Source: Bog-473 sp036268485
Lineage (GTDB): Bacteria; Actinomycetota; Acidimicrobiia; Acidimicrobiales; RAAP-2
Reading direction: 5' to 3'
NCBI GenBank assembly: GCA_036268485.1
Contig: DATAUC010000075.1
Span: 45,415 to 109,414, forward strand
DNA: 64,000 nucleotides
How positions within the stretch are numbered: position 1 is the first letter of the stretch; each line of letters opens with the position of its first letter. The translations under genes were made by a program, and so were the position numbers. Positions 40,681 through 49,478 of this stretch are shown here, piece after piece. The notes below the pieces were generated by a model. That model had not been told where the DNA came from. It saw only the letters and a list, made by a program, of their open reading frames with translations, and made no database searches.

Positions 40681-43600
40681 GACGCGTGTTCCACTTCTTT
40701 GTCCTTGGCCACCTTCTGGCTCACCACCTGCGATGAGCCGCCCGGGGCCATGGTCACGCCGTAGAGGGCGTCACCCGTCTCCATGGTGCGCTTCTGGTGG
40801 CTCACGATGAGCAGCTGGGCCTCGTGGCGGAACTCGCGCACCAGGCCGAGGAAGCGGTGCAGGTTGACATCGTCCAGCGCCGCCTCGACCTCGTCCATCA
40901 GATAGAAGGGCGACGGGCGGCTGCGGAACACGGCGAAGAGGAAGGCCAGGGCGGCCATGGAGCGCTCGCCGCCCGAGAGGAGCGAGACCCGGCGCACATT
41001 GCGGCCGGCCGGGCGCACCTCGATCTCGACGCCGGTGTTGAGCAGGTCCTCGGGCTCGGTCAGGACCATGCGGCCCGTGCCCCCGGGGAAGAGCATGGCG
41101 ACCAGGACCGAGAAGTGCTCGTTGACGTCGGCGGCGGCGGCGGCGAACGAGGTCATGATCTCGTGGTCGAGCGTGCGCACCACCTCATGCAGCTCCCGGC
41201 GGGCGCCCCGGACATCGTCGACCTGGACCTCGAGCTCCTTGTGGCGCTCCTCCAGGGTGGAGAGCTCTTCGAGGGCCAGCGGGTTGACCGGTCCGAGCGC
41301 GGTGATCTTGCGCTGCAGCTCGGCCCCGTGGGCGGCGTAGCTCGTTCCTTCGGGCACTTCGGGGGCCGGCAGGCCGACCAGGTCTTCGGGCCCGGCACCC
41401 AGGTCGCGTGAGATGTGCTCGGCCAGGGCCTCGGAACGGAGGGCCACCTCGTTGCTTTCAAGATCGAGCGAGCGGGTGCGGGACCGGACGGCTTCGAGAC
41501 GCTGCTCGGTGGTGTGGCGGTCCTGACGGAGTTGCTCGAGGCGCTCCCCCCCGGCCCGCACGGCATCGACCTGATCTTGATAGTCGTGACGCAAGGTGTC
41601 GAAGATGCCCTCGAGGCGGGCCCGCTCGCCCTCGACCACTGTTTCGAGGCGGGTCAGGGCGGCGCCTTCGGATTCGAGGCGCTGGCGGCGCGAAGCGGCC
41701 GTAGCGCGCTCCTCGGCGTGGCCCTGCAGGCGGCGCTCCACTTCGGCCTGGCGTTCGCCCAGCACCCGGCGGCGCTCGGCCAGCCCGGCGATGCGGATCT
41801 CGAGCTCCTGCTGGCGCACGGCCAGCTCGCGGCGGCGGGCGGCCAGTTCCCGCCAGGCGTCGGCGGCCGCTTCGAGCATGGGCAGGGAACCGGTCAGCTG
41901 CTCGCTCTCGGCCCGGACGGCGGTCAGCCGCTGCTCGGCCTCGACCCGGGCCGTGCGGGCGGCGGCCAGCTCTTCGGACAGGCGGCGCTGCTCCTCTTCG
42001 GTGCGCTGCATGTCGGAGGTGGCGCTGCCGCGGGCGGAGGTGTGACGGTCGATGGCCCGCTCGGCCAGGGCCCGGGCGTCGCGGGCGTCGGCCAGCACCC
42101 GCCGGCTCTCCGTCAGGGTGGCCCGGGCGGCGTCGGCCGCCGTGGCGGCGTCGGTGGCCCGCTGCTGCGCGTCCTCCACAGCGGCCGCGGTGACCACGCT
42201 GGTGGCCGAGCGCACCCGCCAGCCGGTGGCGGCGAAGCGGTCGCCTTCGGGCGTGACGACGATGAGGTCGTCCCGTTCAATCGACAGATCGATGGCCTCT
42301 TCCCAACCGGCCACACGGACGGCCCGGCCGACCAAAGCATCCAGCACGGATTCGGCCACGGACTCGCCGTGACGGGCCCGGACGTGACTGCGGACGGCCT
42401 CGGCGCTGGAGCCAACCGGCAGGTCGGAGGAGGCCAGGGCGCCCACGGCGGTACGCGGCGCCAGTACGGCACCGGTGACCCCCCGCTCACGCAGGGTGGC
42501 CAGGGCCTGATGGGCCGATTGGCGCCCGTCGACCACCACGGCGGCCACGCCGGCCCCGGCGGCCGCTTCGAAGGCGGCTTCCCAGCCGTCGTCGATCTCG
42601 ACCAGGTCGACCAGCGAGCCCACCACGCCGTCCACGCCGCGCAGGAGTTCCCGCCCGCCGGCGCCCTGCAGATCGCGCAGGGCCCGCTCCAGGGCCTCGG
42701 CCCGGGCCGCGGTGCGGTGGCGCGACTGCTCGGCCTCGTCGGCGCCGCGCTGGGCCGCTTCGGCCCGCACCGAGGCCGCTTCGAGTTCGGCCAGGCGAGC
42801 CGCCACGTCGGCTTCGAGCTGGGACGTCGTCTGGTCCAGGTCCGAGGTGGATTTCTCCAGCAGGTCGGCCTTGACGGCGGCGGCGGCGTTGCGCTGCTCC
42901 AGGGAGGCCACCCGGTTGTCCAGGCCGGCCATGTCCTGCTGCTCGCGGGCGGCGGCCCGGGCCACCAGTTCCACGCGGGCCTGCACCTTGCTGGCCGCTT
43001 CCTCGGGCGTGTCCTCGCCCAGGACGTCGGCCCAGCGGTGGCGGATCTCCCCCTCCTGCTGGTCCAGGTCGACCACGGCGGCCTCGATGGCCATCTGGTC
43101 GGGGGCCACGGTCGACTCCTCGTCGCCGGCCAGGGCGATCTCACTGGTCAGGCGGGCGGCCTCGGCTTCGAGGGTGGAGACGACGTCGACGTCGGCCGCC
43201 GCGTCCAGGGCGGCCATGACGGCGCGGCCACGCTCCCGGAGGACACCGGACGTGCCCCGGGCCCGCTCGACCAGTCCCTGCACACGTCCCAGCGCTCGGG
43301 CCAGGTCCTCTTCGCGGCGCGAGGACAGCTCGGCTGACGTCGAGACAGCTTCGGCGTCGAGGGCCTCGAGGGCCTCGTGCAGCTCGCGCTCCTCATCCCG
43401 GCAGACGGTCAGGTGCTCCACCGCGGTCAGGCGGCGGCTGGAGAGCTCGGCCAGCTCGGTGCTGGCCAGGTAGCGGCGGATGGCCATCAGCTCGGTGGCC
43501 ACGCTGTCGTGCGAGCGGGCGGCCGCGGCCTGGCGTTCGAGCGGTCGGATCTGGCGCCGCACTTCGCGGACCAGGTCGCCCAGGCGCTCCAGGTTCTCCG

Positions 43601-44153
43601 CCGTGGCGGCCAGGCGGCGCTCGGCCCGCTCCCGGCGGCGGCGGTGCTTGAGTACTCCGGCCGCCTCTTCAATGATGGCCCGGCGGTCCTCGGGGCGGGC
43701 GTTGAGCACCGTATCGAGCTGGCCCTGGCCGATGATCATGTGCTGCTGGCGGCCCACGCCCGAGTCCGACAGCAGCTCCTGGACGTCGAGCAGGCGGCAG
43801 GGGGCCCCGTTGATGGCGTACTCGCTGTCGCCGGAGCGGAACAGGGTGCGGGTGATCGTCACCTCGGCCAGGTCGATGGGCAGCTTGCCGCTGGCGTTGT
43901 CGATGGTCAGCGACACCTCGGCCCGACCCAGGGCGGGCCGGGAGGAGGTGCCGGCGAAGATGACGTCCTCCATCTTGGCCGAGCGCAGCGAGCGCGGCCC
44001 TTGAGCGCCGAGCACCCACGTCACGGCGTCGACCACGTTGGACTTGCCACTGCCGTTGGGACCGACAACGACCGTGATACCAGGCTCAAATTCCAGCACG
44101 GTGGGGTCGGCGAAGGACTTGAACCCCTTCATGCTGAGCGACTTCAGGAACAT
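40677..44153 (-). CDS. smc: Chromosome segregation protein SMC
   Basis: SMC is the ATPase that compacts and organises chromosomal DNA with ScpA/ScpB. The 1158-residue protein has the N-terminal head with Walker A GPNGSGKSN and GRQQHMIIGQGQ, two long coiled coils (about residues 170-500 and 650-1000), a hinge near 505-640 with GVDGVVGSLVDLV, and the C-terminal head with the LLSGGERSMAALAFLFAVF signature and Walker B FYLMDEVEAALDD. The ABC machinery is complete. It is coupled to ftsY by a 4-bp overlap and follows mutM. Confidence 0.97.
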   Translation of the reverse strand: MFLKSLSMKGFKSFADPTVLEFEPGITVVVGPNGSGKSNVVDAVTWVLGAQGPRSLRSAKMEDVIFAGTSSRPALGRAEVSLTIDNASGKLPIDLAEVTITRTLFRSGDSEYAINGAPCRLLDVQELLSDSGVGRQQHMIIGQGQLDTVLNARPEDRRAIIEEAAGVLKHRRRRERAERRLAATAENLERLGDLVREVRRQIRPLERQAAAARSHDSVATELMAIRRYLASTELAELSSRRLTAVEHLTVCRDEERELHEALEALDAEAVSTSAELSSRREEDLARALGRVQGLVERARGTSGVLRERGRAVMAALDAAADVDVVSTLEAEAARLTSEIALAGDEESTVAPDQMAIEAAVVDLDQQEGEIRHRWADVLGEDTPEEAASKVQARVELVARAAAREQQDMAGLDNRVASLEQRNAAAAVKADLLEKSTSDLDQTTSQLEADVAARLAELEAASVRAEAAQRGADEAEQSRHRTAARAEALERALRDLQGAGGRELLRGVDGVVGSLVDLVEIDDGWEAAFEAAAGAGVAAVVVDGRQSAHQALATLRERGVTGAVLAPRTAVGALASSDLPVGSSAEAVRSHVRARHGESVAESVLDALVGRAVRVAGWEEAIDLSIERDDLIVVTPEGDRFAATGWRVRSATSVVTAAAVEDAQQRATDAATAADAARATLTESRRVLADARDARALAERAIDRHTSARGSATSDMQRTEEEQRRLSEELAAARTARVEAEQRLTAVRAESEQLTGSLPMLEAAADAWRELAARRRELAVRQQELEIRIAGLAERRRVLGERQAEVERRLQGHAEERATAASRRQRLESEGAALTRLETVVEGERARLEGIFDTLRHDYQDQVDAVRAGGERLEQLRQDRHTTEQRLEAVRSRTRSLDLESNEVALRSEALAEHISRDLGAGPEDLVGLPAPEVPEGTSYAAHGAELQRKITALGPVNPLALEELSTLEERHKELEVQVDDVRGARRELHEVVRTLDHEIMTSFAAAAADVNEHFSVLVAMLFPGGTGRMVLTEPEDLLNTGVEIEVRPAGRNVRRVSLLSGGERSMAALAFLFAVFRSRPSPFYLMDEVEAALDDVNLHRFLGLVREFRHEAQLLIVSHQKRTMETGDALYGVTMAPGGSSQVVSQKVAKDKEVEHAS

Positions 44154-44183
44154 CGGGGCGACCCTACTTGGCCGTGGGAGGGG

Positions 44184-45083
44184 TCAAACTTGGCAGTGTT
44201 CGCAGAAGAAGGTCGACCGGCCCCCGGTCTTGACCCGCACGATCACCTTGCGGCAGCGGCGGCAGGCTTCGCCCTCGCGGTCGTAGACCTGGTGCGAGCC
44301 CTGGAAGTCGCCGATCTCGCCGAAGAGATCCCGGTACTGCTCGTCGGCCAACGATGACCCGCGGTGCTTGATGGCATCGGCCAGCGTCTCGACCATGGCT
44401 CGATACAACCGTCGACATTCCGTCGCCGTCAGCGAATCCGATGCCCGGTCGTAACGCAGACCGGCCTGGTAGAGCATCTCGTCGGAGTAGAGGTTGCCGA
44501 TGCCGGCCGTGAAGTGCTGGTCCATGAGCATGGACTTCACCCCGGCCTTGTGCTGGTGCAGCAGCAGCCCGAAGCGGTCCCAGCTCATCTGGTCCTCAAT
44601 AGGGTCGAAGCCCAGCTGGGCCAGCTCCGGAATCGCTTTGCGGATGGCCGCGCCGTCGCCGCCGGCCGTGCCCGAGAGCGGGCTCAACGGGGTGCCGTCG
44701 GGCTTGAGCGGTGGGGTGGAGACGAACATCTCGCCGAAGGTGCGGGGGTCGACGTAGCGCAGCTCGCCGCCCTGGGTGAAGGTGATCACCACGTGGGTGT
44801 GCTTGGGCTTGGGTTCCTTGACCGACTTGACCCGCAGCAGCTGGCCGCTCATCCCCAGGTGCGTGACCAGGGTGTCGCCGCTGTCCAGCGTCATGAGCAG
44901 GTACTTGCCCAGGCGGCCGATGGACTTGATGGTGCGGCCCTCCAGTGGCGTGCGGAAGTGCTTGGCCGAGGCGTGCCGGCGCACGGAGCGCCCGTTGGTC
45001 ACGGCCACCAGCTTGATCTTCTTCCCCACCACCTCGCGGGCCAGGTCCTGGCGCAAGGTTTCGACTTCGGGTAACTCAGGCAT
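44184..45083 (-). CDS. mutM: Formamidopyrimidine-DNA glycosylase
   Basis: MutM (Fpg) removes 8-oxoguanine and formamidopyrimidines from DNA. The 299-residue protein starts MPELPEVE with the catalytic Pro2 and Glu3, has GRLGKYLL with the conserved Lys, HLGMSGQL, a helix-two-turn-helix region with DQHFTAGIGNLYSDEML, and a C-terminal zinc finger CRRCRK...STFFCEHCQ. The ATG at 45083 lies inside the rnc 3' end (8-bp overlap). Confidence 0.96.
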   Translation of the reverse strand: MPELPEVETLRQDLAREVVGKKIKLVAVTNGRSVRRHASAKHFRTPLEGRTIKSIGRLGKYLLMTLDSGDTLVTHLGMSGQLLRVKSVKEPKPKHTHVVITFTQGGELRYVDPRTFGEMFVSTPPLKPDGTPLSPLSGTAGGDGAAIRKAIPELAQLGFDPIEDQMSWDRFGLLLHQHKAGVKSMLMDQHFTAGIGNLYSDEMLYQAGLRYDRASDSLTATECRRLYRAMVETLADAIKHRGSSLADEQYRDLFGEIGDFQGSHQVYDREGEACRRCRKVIVRVKTGGRSTFFCEHCQV

Positions 45084-45804
45084 TCTGCAGACCCTCCCAG
45101 GCGTTGCGCGCCGCTTCTTGCTCGGCGTCCTTCTTGGAGCGCCCTGCCCCCTCGCCCAACCGCGTGCCGGCCACGAACACCTCGGCCACGTACGAGCGGT
45201 CGTGATCGGGACCAGATCCGACGACGACGTAGCGCGGGGTGCCTTCACCGTTGCGGACGGCTTTTTCCTGCAAGCGACTCTTGTGATCGAACTCGTCCGG
45301 CTCGGCGCCGGCATTGGAGATGGCCTCGCGCAACTCGCGCAGGATGAGGAGTTCGGCGGCGTCCCAACCGGCATCGAGGTAGATGGCGCCGATGATGGCC
45401 TCGAGCGCGTCGGCCAGGATGGACGCCTTGTTGCGGCCGCCCGACGTCTCCTCGCCCCGGCCCAGCAGCAGGACCTCACCCACGCCGAGGCGGTCGGCCA
45501 CCTGGGCCAGCACGCGGGCGTTCACCACGGCCGAACGGACCTTGGCCAGCATGCCCTCGGGAAAGTGCGGGAAGCGTTCGTAGCTGTAACGGGCCACGAC
45601 CAGTCCGAGGACGGCGTCGCCCAGGAATTCGAGTCGTTCGTTCGACGGGGCACCGCCCTCCTGCTCACCGCACCAGCTCCGGTGAGCCAGGGCGTGCTGC
45701 AGGAGACGGATGTCGTCGAAGGTATGGCCCAACCGTTCGGCCAGTGCGGCCGCCCCTTCGGCGCCAGCGTCACCCCGCCTCGAGCTTGGCGAAGACGTAG
45801 TCAA
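45076..45804 (-). CDS. rnc: Ribonuclease III
   Basis: RNase III cleaves double-stranded RNA, including rRNA precursors. The catalytic domain has LLQHALAHRSW and the signature NERLEFLGDAVLG, plus DALEAIIGAIYLD with the essential Glu. A C-terminal dsRNA-binding domain (SRLQEKAVRNGEG, KKDAEQEAARNAWEGL) completes it. Starts are limited: no in-frame ATG or GTG lies after the acpP stop, so a TTG at 45804 inside acpP is chosen (242 residues). ATGs at 45846 and 45843 are further upstream; a TTG at 45732 would clip the N-terminus. The overlap with acpP is about 35 bp. Confidence 0.93.
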   Translation of the reverse strand: MTTSSPSSRRGDAGAEGAAALAERLGHTFDDIRLLQHALAHRSWCGEQEGGAPSNERLEFLGDAVLGLVVARYSYERFPHFPEGMLAKVRSAVVNARVLAQVADRLGVGEVLLLGRGEETSGGRNKASILADALEAIIGAIYLDAGWDAAELLILRELREAISNAGAEPDEFDHKSRLQEKAVRNGEGTPRYVVVGSGPDHDRSYVAEVFVAGTRLGEGAGRSKKDAEQEAARNAWEGLQNA

Positions 45805-46066
45805 CGGCGTCTCGGACGGTTCTGAGATCTTCAAGGTCTTCATCATCAATGCGGAACCCCACGGTCCGCTCCCCCAACTCTTCTTCGAGGCCTTCCACCA
45901 GCTCAATCAGCGCGAGGGAATCCGCATCCAGATCCTCGACGAACGAAGCACCTTCGGTGATGTTGCCGGGCTCCGTCTCCAAAATGTCGGCCAGCTGATC
46001 CCGGATCAGCTCGAACACCCCGTTGCGGTCGAGTGGTCCCTGGTTGGTGTGGGTTTCGGCTGGCAT
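45770..46066 (-). CDS. acpP: Acyl carrier protein
   Basis: AcpP carries growing fatty acyl chains on a phosphopantetheine arm. The 98-residue protein has the attachment site DLDADSLALIELV (Ser near residue 50) and the acidic helix EGLEEELG. An N-terminal extension of about 15 residues (PAETHTNQGPLDRNG) and a GERTVGFRIDDEDLEDL insertion distinguish it from the 78-residue standard form, so a specialised carrier is possible, but its place between plsX and rnc fits the fatty-acid ACP. The ATG is 6 nt after a TAGTAT box. Confidence 0.92.
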   Translation of the reverse strand: MPAETHTNQGPLDRNGVFELIRDQLADILETEPGNITEGASFVEDLDADSLALIELVEGLEEELGERTVGFRIDDEDLEDLRTVRDAVDYVFAKLEAG

Positions 46067-46072
46067 GGGCGC

Positions 46073-46078
46073 ATACTA
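46073..46078 (-). promoter_or_regulatory. Putative -10 box (TAGTAT) for acpP
   Basis: On the minus strand TAGTAT is followed by GCGCCC and the ATG of acpP. An A-rich stretch (TTAAAAAAGG) sits just upstream. It would give acpP its own leaderless transcript inside the operon. Confidence 0.45.
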
Positions 46079-46104
46079 CCTTTTTTAAGCGCTCTTCCGC
46101 CCGT

Positions 46105-47130
46105 TTATGCCCCTTGAGCTGGCCTTACGGCTCCTGCAACGGCATCGACCAACCCCCGTGTAGCGCACTCGTAGGCCACCCGCACGGCGTTGACCATGGC
46201 CACCGCGTTCGACGACCCGTGGCTGATGACGCAGACCCCGTCGGTGCCCAGCAACATGGCGCCTCCGGTGTTCTCGGGCTCGAACTGGGCAGCCAGCGGC
46301 AGCAGGTGGGGCAGCAGCACATCGGCCGCCGCCTTGGTGGCCTCGTCGGTGCCGAAGACGCCGAGCATGGCGTCGAAGAGGAAGCGCAGCGAGCCTTCGA
46401 GGGTCTTGAGGGCCACGTTGCCGGTGAAGCCGTCGGTGACGATGACGTCGGCCGGCGAAGGCAGCAGGTCACGGCCTTCGAGGTTGCCCACGAACTCGAA
46501 CCCGGTCTCTTCGAGGAGCAGATGGTGGGTCTCTTTGACCAACGGAGTCCCCTTGGTGGGTTCCTCGCCGATCGACAAGAGCCCGACGGACGGATTGGTG
46601 GTCCCGAAACGGGCGGTCACGTAGGCGGCCCCCATCTGGGCGAACTGGACCAGCATCTGGGGGGTGCATTCGGCGTTGGCGCCGGCGTCGACCAGTACGG
46701 CGGGGGTACGGCCCAAACGGGGTAACGGTGTGGCGATACAGGGCCGGATGACCCCGGGCAGCCGCCCCATGCGCAGCAAGGCTGCCGCCATCGTCGCTCC
46801 GGTATTCCCGGCTGACACCATCGCTGACGCCTGCCCGTCGCGCACCAGCTCAGCCACCCTGACCAGGGAAGAGTCCTTCTTGCGCCGGACACCGCCGGCA
46901 GGGTCCTCGTCCATGGCGATGACCTCGGTACAGGCCACCAACGGCAGCCCTCGGGTGTCGCCCACCTGATCGGGCGGCCCCACCAGCACGACCGGGATGC
47001 CGTCCTCCCGGAAGACCCGCTCGGCCCCCTCGACGATCTCGCCGGGTGCCTTGTCTCCCCCCATCGCATCGACGGCGACGGGCAGTGTGGCCAGCGCCTC
47101 CGCTGAGGGACGCTCGCCGCGGCGGCTCAA
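46105..47130 (-). CDS. plsX: Phosphate acyltransferase PlsX
   Basis: PlsX makes acyl-phosphate from acyl-ACP, the first step of phospholipid synthesis with PlsY. The 341-residue protein has the start VAVDAMGGDKAP, SAGNTGATMAAALLRMGRLPG, DAGANAECTP, and the C-terminal FTGNVALKTLEG and GTDGVCVISHGSS segments. The TTG at 47130 is 1 bp after the rpmF stop and gives a short 16-residue tail before the conserved start; no better start codon is evident. rpmF-plsX is a classic pair. Confidence 0.95.
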   Translation of the reverse strand: MSRRGERPSAEALATLPVAVDAMGGDKAPGEIVEGAERVFREDGIPVVLVGPPDQVGDTRGLPLVACTEVIAMDEDPAGGVRRKKDSSLVRVAELVRDGQASAMVSAGNTGATMAAALLRMGRLPGVIRPCIATPLPRLGRTPAVLVDAGANAECTPQMLVQFAQMGAAYVTARFGTTNPSVGLLSIGEEPTKGTPLVKETHHLLLEETGFEFVGNLEGRDLLPSPADVIVTDGFTGNVALKTLEGSLRFLFDAMLGVFGTDEATKAAADVLLPHLLPLAAQFEPENTGGAMLLGTDGVCVISHGSSNAVAMVNAVRVAYECATRGLVDAVAGAVRPAQGA

Positions 47131-47131
47131 G

Positions 47132-47311
47132 TCAGTCGACCTCTACGGCCTGACGACCCTTGTACCAACCACAGCTGGGGCAGACCACGTGGGGGGTCTT
47201 GGCCACCTGGCAGTGGGGGCAGACGCTGCGCGAGGGCAGGGACAGCTTCCAGGCACCAGCGAGGTGGCTACGGCCCTTGGCCTTGGACTTCTTCTTCTTC
47301 GGGACTGCCAT
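47132..47311 (-). CDS. rpmF: 50S ribosomal protein L32
   Basis: L32 is a small 59-residue zinc-ribbon ribosomal protein. It begins MAVPKKKKSKAKGRSH and carries CPHC at residues 31-34 and CPSC at 44-47, the four zinc ligands, followed by GWYKGRQAVEVD. A TTGGAGA Shine-Dalgarno sequence lies 7 nt before the ATG. It sits between the DUF177 gene (rRNA accumulation) and plsX, the conserved bacterial order. Confidence 0.95.
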   Translation of the reverse strand: MAVPKKKKSKAKGRSHLAGAWKLSLPSRSVCPHCQVAKTPHVVCPSCGWYKGRQAVEVD

Positions 47312-47359
47312 CGTGAATCTCCAACGATCGAATCGGGGCGCGCTGGCCGCGAAGGGCAG

Positions 47360-47887
47360 CTACCGGAGCACGTCGAGATTAGCCCACCGGGGGTCGGTCG
47401 GGGCAACGCAGCCGCATTCGCCCTCATTGCGGTCGGCACCGCACTGGGGGCAGAGGCCCTTGCAGTCTTCGCGGCAGAGCGGTGCCATGGGCAGTTCGAG
47501 CACGATGGAGTCCCGCACCATGGGCCCCAGATCGATGGTGTCGTCGGTGACCGGGTACATCTCGTCTTCGTCGCCGGCCCCCACCCCGAAACGCTCGTGC
47601 ACGTTCAGGTGGAGCCAGCCGGCCACCGGCAGCGTGCAACGGCGGCAGATGCCCTCCCAGGGCGCATCGACGGTGCCGACCGCCTCGTACCCGCCCGAGA
47701 AGGGGTGCACCATCACGTCGACCTGGGCTTCGGCGCCCACGGGGACGACGCTGCGGCCGGGGTCGATGCCCTCCTCGTGCAGCGGGCCGGCCAACTCGAC
47801 CGGGCCCGAGCGCACCTCGTGGGTGGACGTCCCCGAGCGCCGCAGGCGGGCGACGTGGACGATGAACGGATCAGCGGCCGGCGCCAT
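47360..47887 (-). CDS. DUF177 (YceD-family) protein
   Basis: A 175-residue YceD/DUF177 protein. The family is needed for 23S rRNA accumulation in plants and bacteria and is encoded before rpmF. A central motif is VDAPWEGICRRCTLPV and the C-terminus has the cysteine pattern APLCREDCKGLCPQCGADRNEGECGC, likely a zinc site. The ATG overlaps the upstream stop by one base. The function is inferred from family and neighbours. Confidence 0.9.
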   Translation of the reverse strand: MAPAADPFIVHVARLRRSGTSTHEVRSGPVELAGPLHEEGIDPGRSVVPVGAEAQVDVMVHPFSGGYEAVGTVDAPWEGICRRCTLPVAGWLHLNVHERFGVGAGDEDEMYPVTDDTIDLGPMVRDSIVLELPMAPLCREDCKGLCPQCGADRNEGECGCVAPTDPRWANLDVLR

Positions 47888-48444
47888 CAGGACAGGTCCT
47901 GGTCGAAGAAGCCGTCCTCCTCTGTGCCCGCCGAGGCCTCGGTGTGCACGGGCTCGACCGGTGCCGCGGCCAGCTTGGACCGGCCGGACTGGACGGTGCG
48001 GGTGAGGCGGTCGAGCACGATTTCCATGCCGGCCAGTTTCTGGTCGCAGAAGTCCTCGGCCTCGTGCCGCATGGTGCGGGCCTCGTCGTTGGCGTCGTCG
48101 AGAATGCGCTGGGCCACCGAATTGGCCTGCCGCACGATCTCGGTCCGTTGCACCATCCGCTCGGCCTGGGCCCTGACCTCTTCCATCAAGACGTCGGCCT
48201 CACGCGACTTCTCGGCCAGGAACTCCTCGCGTTCGCGCAGCAACCAGCGCGCCTGTCTCAGCTCATCGGGCAGGCGGTCCAGCGCCGCCTGGAGCAGCCC
48301 GAGCACCTCCTCGCGCGAGACGATGACCGACGACGACAGGGGCATCGACTTGGCGTTGCCCACCAGCTCGACCACCTGGTTGATGATCGCCTCGGCGTCG
48401 TAGTCGGTCGGGGCCTCCTCGACCTCTAGATACTGGTCCGTCAT
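47887..48444 (-). CDS. sepIVA: SepIVA/DivIVA-like coiled-coil protein
   Basis: A 185-residue coiled-coil protein resembling mycobacterial SepIVA (Rv2927c), a DivIVA-like factor that tracks cell division and polar growth. Residues about 50-160 form continuous charged helix (REEVLGLLQAALDRLPDELRQAR; VLMEEVRAQAERMVQRTEIVRQA). The ends are acidic. The neighbourhood (DUF177, rpmF, rnc, mutM, coaD) matches the SepIVA locus. The ATG overlaps the coaD stop (ATGA). Identification rests on context and coiled-coil character more than on motifs. Confidence 0.78.
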   Translation of the reverse strand: MTDQYLEVEEAPTDYDAEAIINQVVELVGNAKSMPLSSSVIVSREEVLGLLQAALDRLPDELRQARWLLREREEFLAEKSREADVLMEEVRAQAERMVQRTEIVRQANSVAQRILDDANDEARTMRHEAEDFCDQKLAGMEIVLDRLTRTVQSGRSKLAAAPVEPVHTEASAGTEEDGFFDQDLS

Positions 48445-48941
48445 TCCTCCAGTGCCCCCTTCCCGTTCTCGTACTTTTTGACCAGGTGTTCGCCCACAAC
48501 CTTGGGCACGAAGGCGGAGACGTCGCCGCCGAAGCGCGCCACCTCGCGGATCAACTTCGAGGCCAGGAACGAGTACTTCGAACTGGTCGGGATGAAGATG
48601 GTCTCCACCCCCGAGAGGTGGTGGTTCATCTGCGCCATCTGCATCTCGGTCTCGAAGTCCGACACGGCCCGCAGGCCGCGCACGATGGCCGAGGCACCGA
48701 CGTCGCGGGCCACGTTCACCAACAACGTGCTGACCGAGACGATGCGCGCGCTCGGGATGTGGGCCACCACTTCCTCGAGCATCTCCTGGCGCTCGGCCAG
48801 GTCGAAGAGGGGCTGGCTCTTCTGCGGGTTGCGCAGGGCGGCCACCACGACCTCATCGAAGAGGTGGCTGGCCCGTTCGACGATCTCTAAATGACCGTTG
48901 TGGAAGGGGTCAAAGGAACCGGGAAACAGCCCGACCTTCAC
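48441..48941 (-). CDS. coaD: Phosphopantetheine adenylyltransferase
   Basis: CoaD transfers AMP to 4'-phosphopantetheine in coenzyme A synthesis. The 166-residue protein has the nucleotidyltransferase motif FPGSFDPFHNGHLEIV (HxGH), IVRGLRAVSDFETEMQMAQMN and the C-terminal SSKYSFLASKLIREVARFGGDVSAFVP. Length is standard. The GTG start overlaps the rsmD stop (GTGA), and rsmD-coaD adjacency is widely conserved. Confidence 0.96.
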   Translation of the reverse strand: MKVGLFPGSFDPFHNGHLEIVERASHLFDEVVVAALRNPQKSQPLFDLAERQEMLEEVVAHIPSARIVSVSTLLVNVARDVGASAIVRGLRAVSDFETEMQMAQMNHHLSGVETIFIPTSSKYSFLASKLIREVARFGGDVSAFVPKVVGEHLVKKYENGKGALEE

Positions 48942-49468
48942 GAGTTGGAATCGCTGCGTTGAGCCACAGTGACGAGCGTACCGCCGTACCGGCGTTCCCT
49001 AGTGACCACCCAGCCCTCGGGCAGGGCAATTTCTGACGATGACTCGAGCACGGCCATGTCCGCCCGCAGCGCGCCCAGCAGGCCGGCCCAACCGTCGAAC
49101 GAATAGGGCGGGTCGCACAGGGCCAGGTCGAAGGCCGGCGCCCCGGACAGCCAGCCGGGGAGGGCGGCCCGCACCACCGTGATGGGCTCGTCGGCCAGGC
49201 CCGCACTCACCACATTCGTACGCACCGCCTCGAGCGCGGCCAGATCCTGGTCCACGAAGGTGGCCGAGGCGGCCCCGCGCGACAACGCCTCCAACCCCAG
49301 CGCGCCGCTGCCGCAGAAGAGGTCCACCACCGACAGGCCGTCCACGCCGCCCTGCGATCCGAGGATGTCGAAGATCGACTCGCGCACCCGGTCCGACGTC
49401 GGCCGGATGGACGTGGGCAGCTTGGCCGCCAGGCGCCGTCCTCGACTCCGGCCTCCGATCACGCGCAC
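48938..49468 (-). CDS. rsmD: 16S rRNA (guanine966-N2)-methyltransferase
   Basis: RsmD methylates G966 of 16S rRNA. The 176-residue protein starts VRVIGGRSRGRRL, has PTSDRVRESIFDIL, the SAM motif VVDLFCGSGALGLEALSRGA and the catalytic DPPY (LCDPPYSF). The GTG at 49468 gives the family N-terminus; the frame is open far upstream into recG, but without similarity. It is 10 bp from recG. Confidence 0.95.
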   Translation of the reverse strand: MRVIGGRSRGRRLAAKLPTSIRPTSDRVRESIFDILGSQGGVDGLSVVDLFCGSGALGLEALSRGAASATFVDQDLAALEAVRTNVVSAGLADEPITVVRAALPGWLSGAPAFDLALCDPPYSFDGWAGLLGALRADMAVLESSSEIALPEGWVVTRERRYGGTLVTVAQRSDSNS

Positions 49469-49478
49469 TGCCCCGAAC

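Noticed and set aside
41415..43337. 640-residue open frame antisense to smc
   Set aside because: Gly/Gln/His-rich shadow translation typical of high-GC antisense frames, with no domain or start signal; smc on the other strand is fully conserved.
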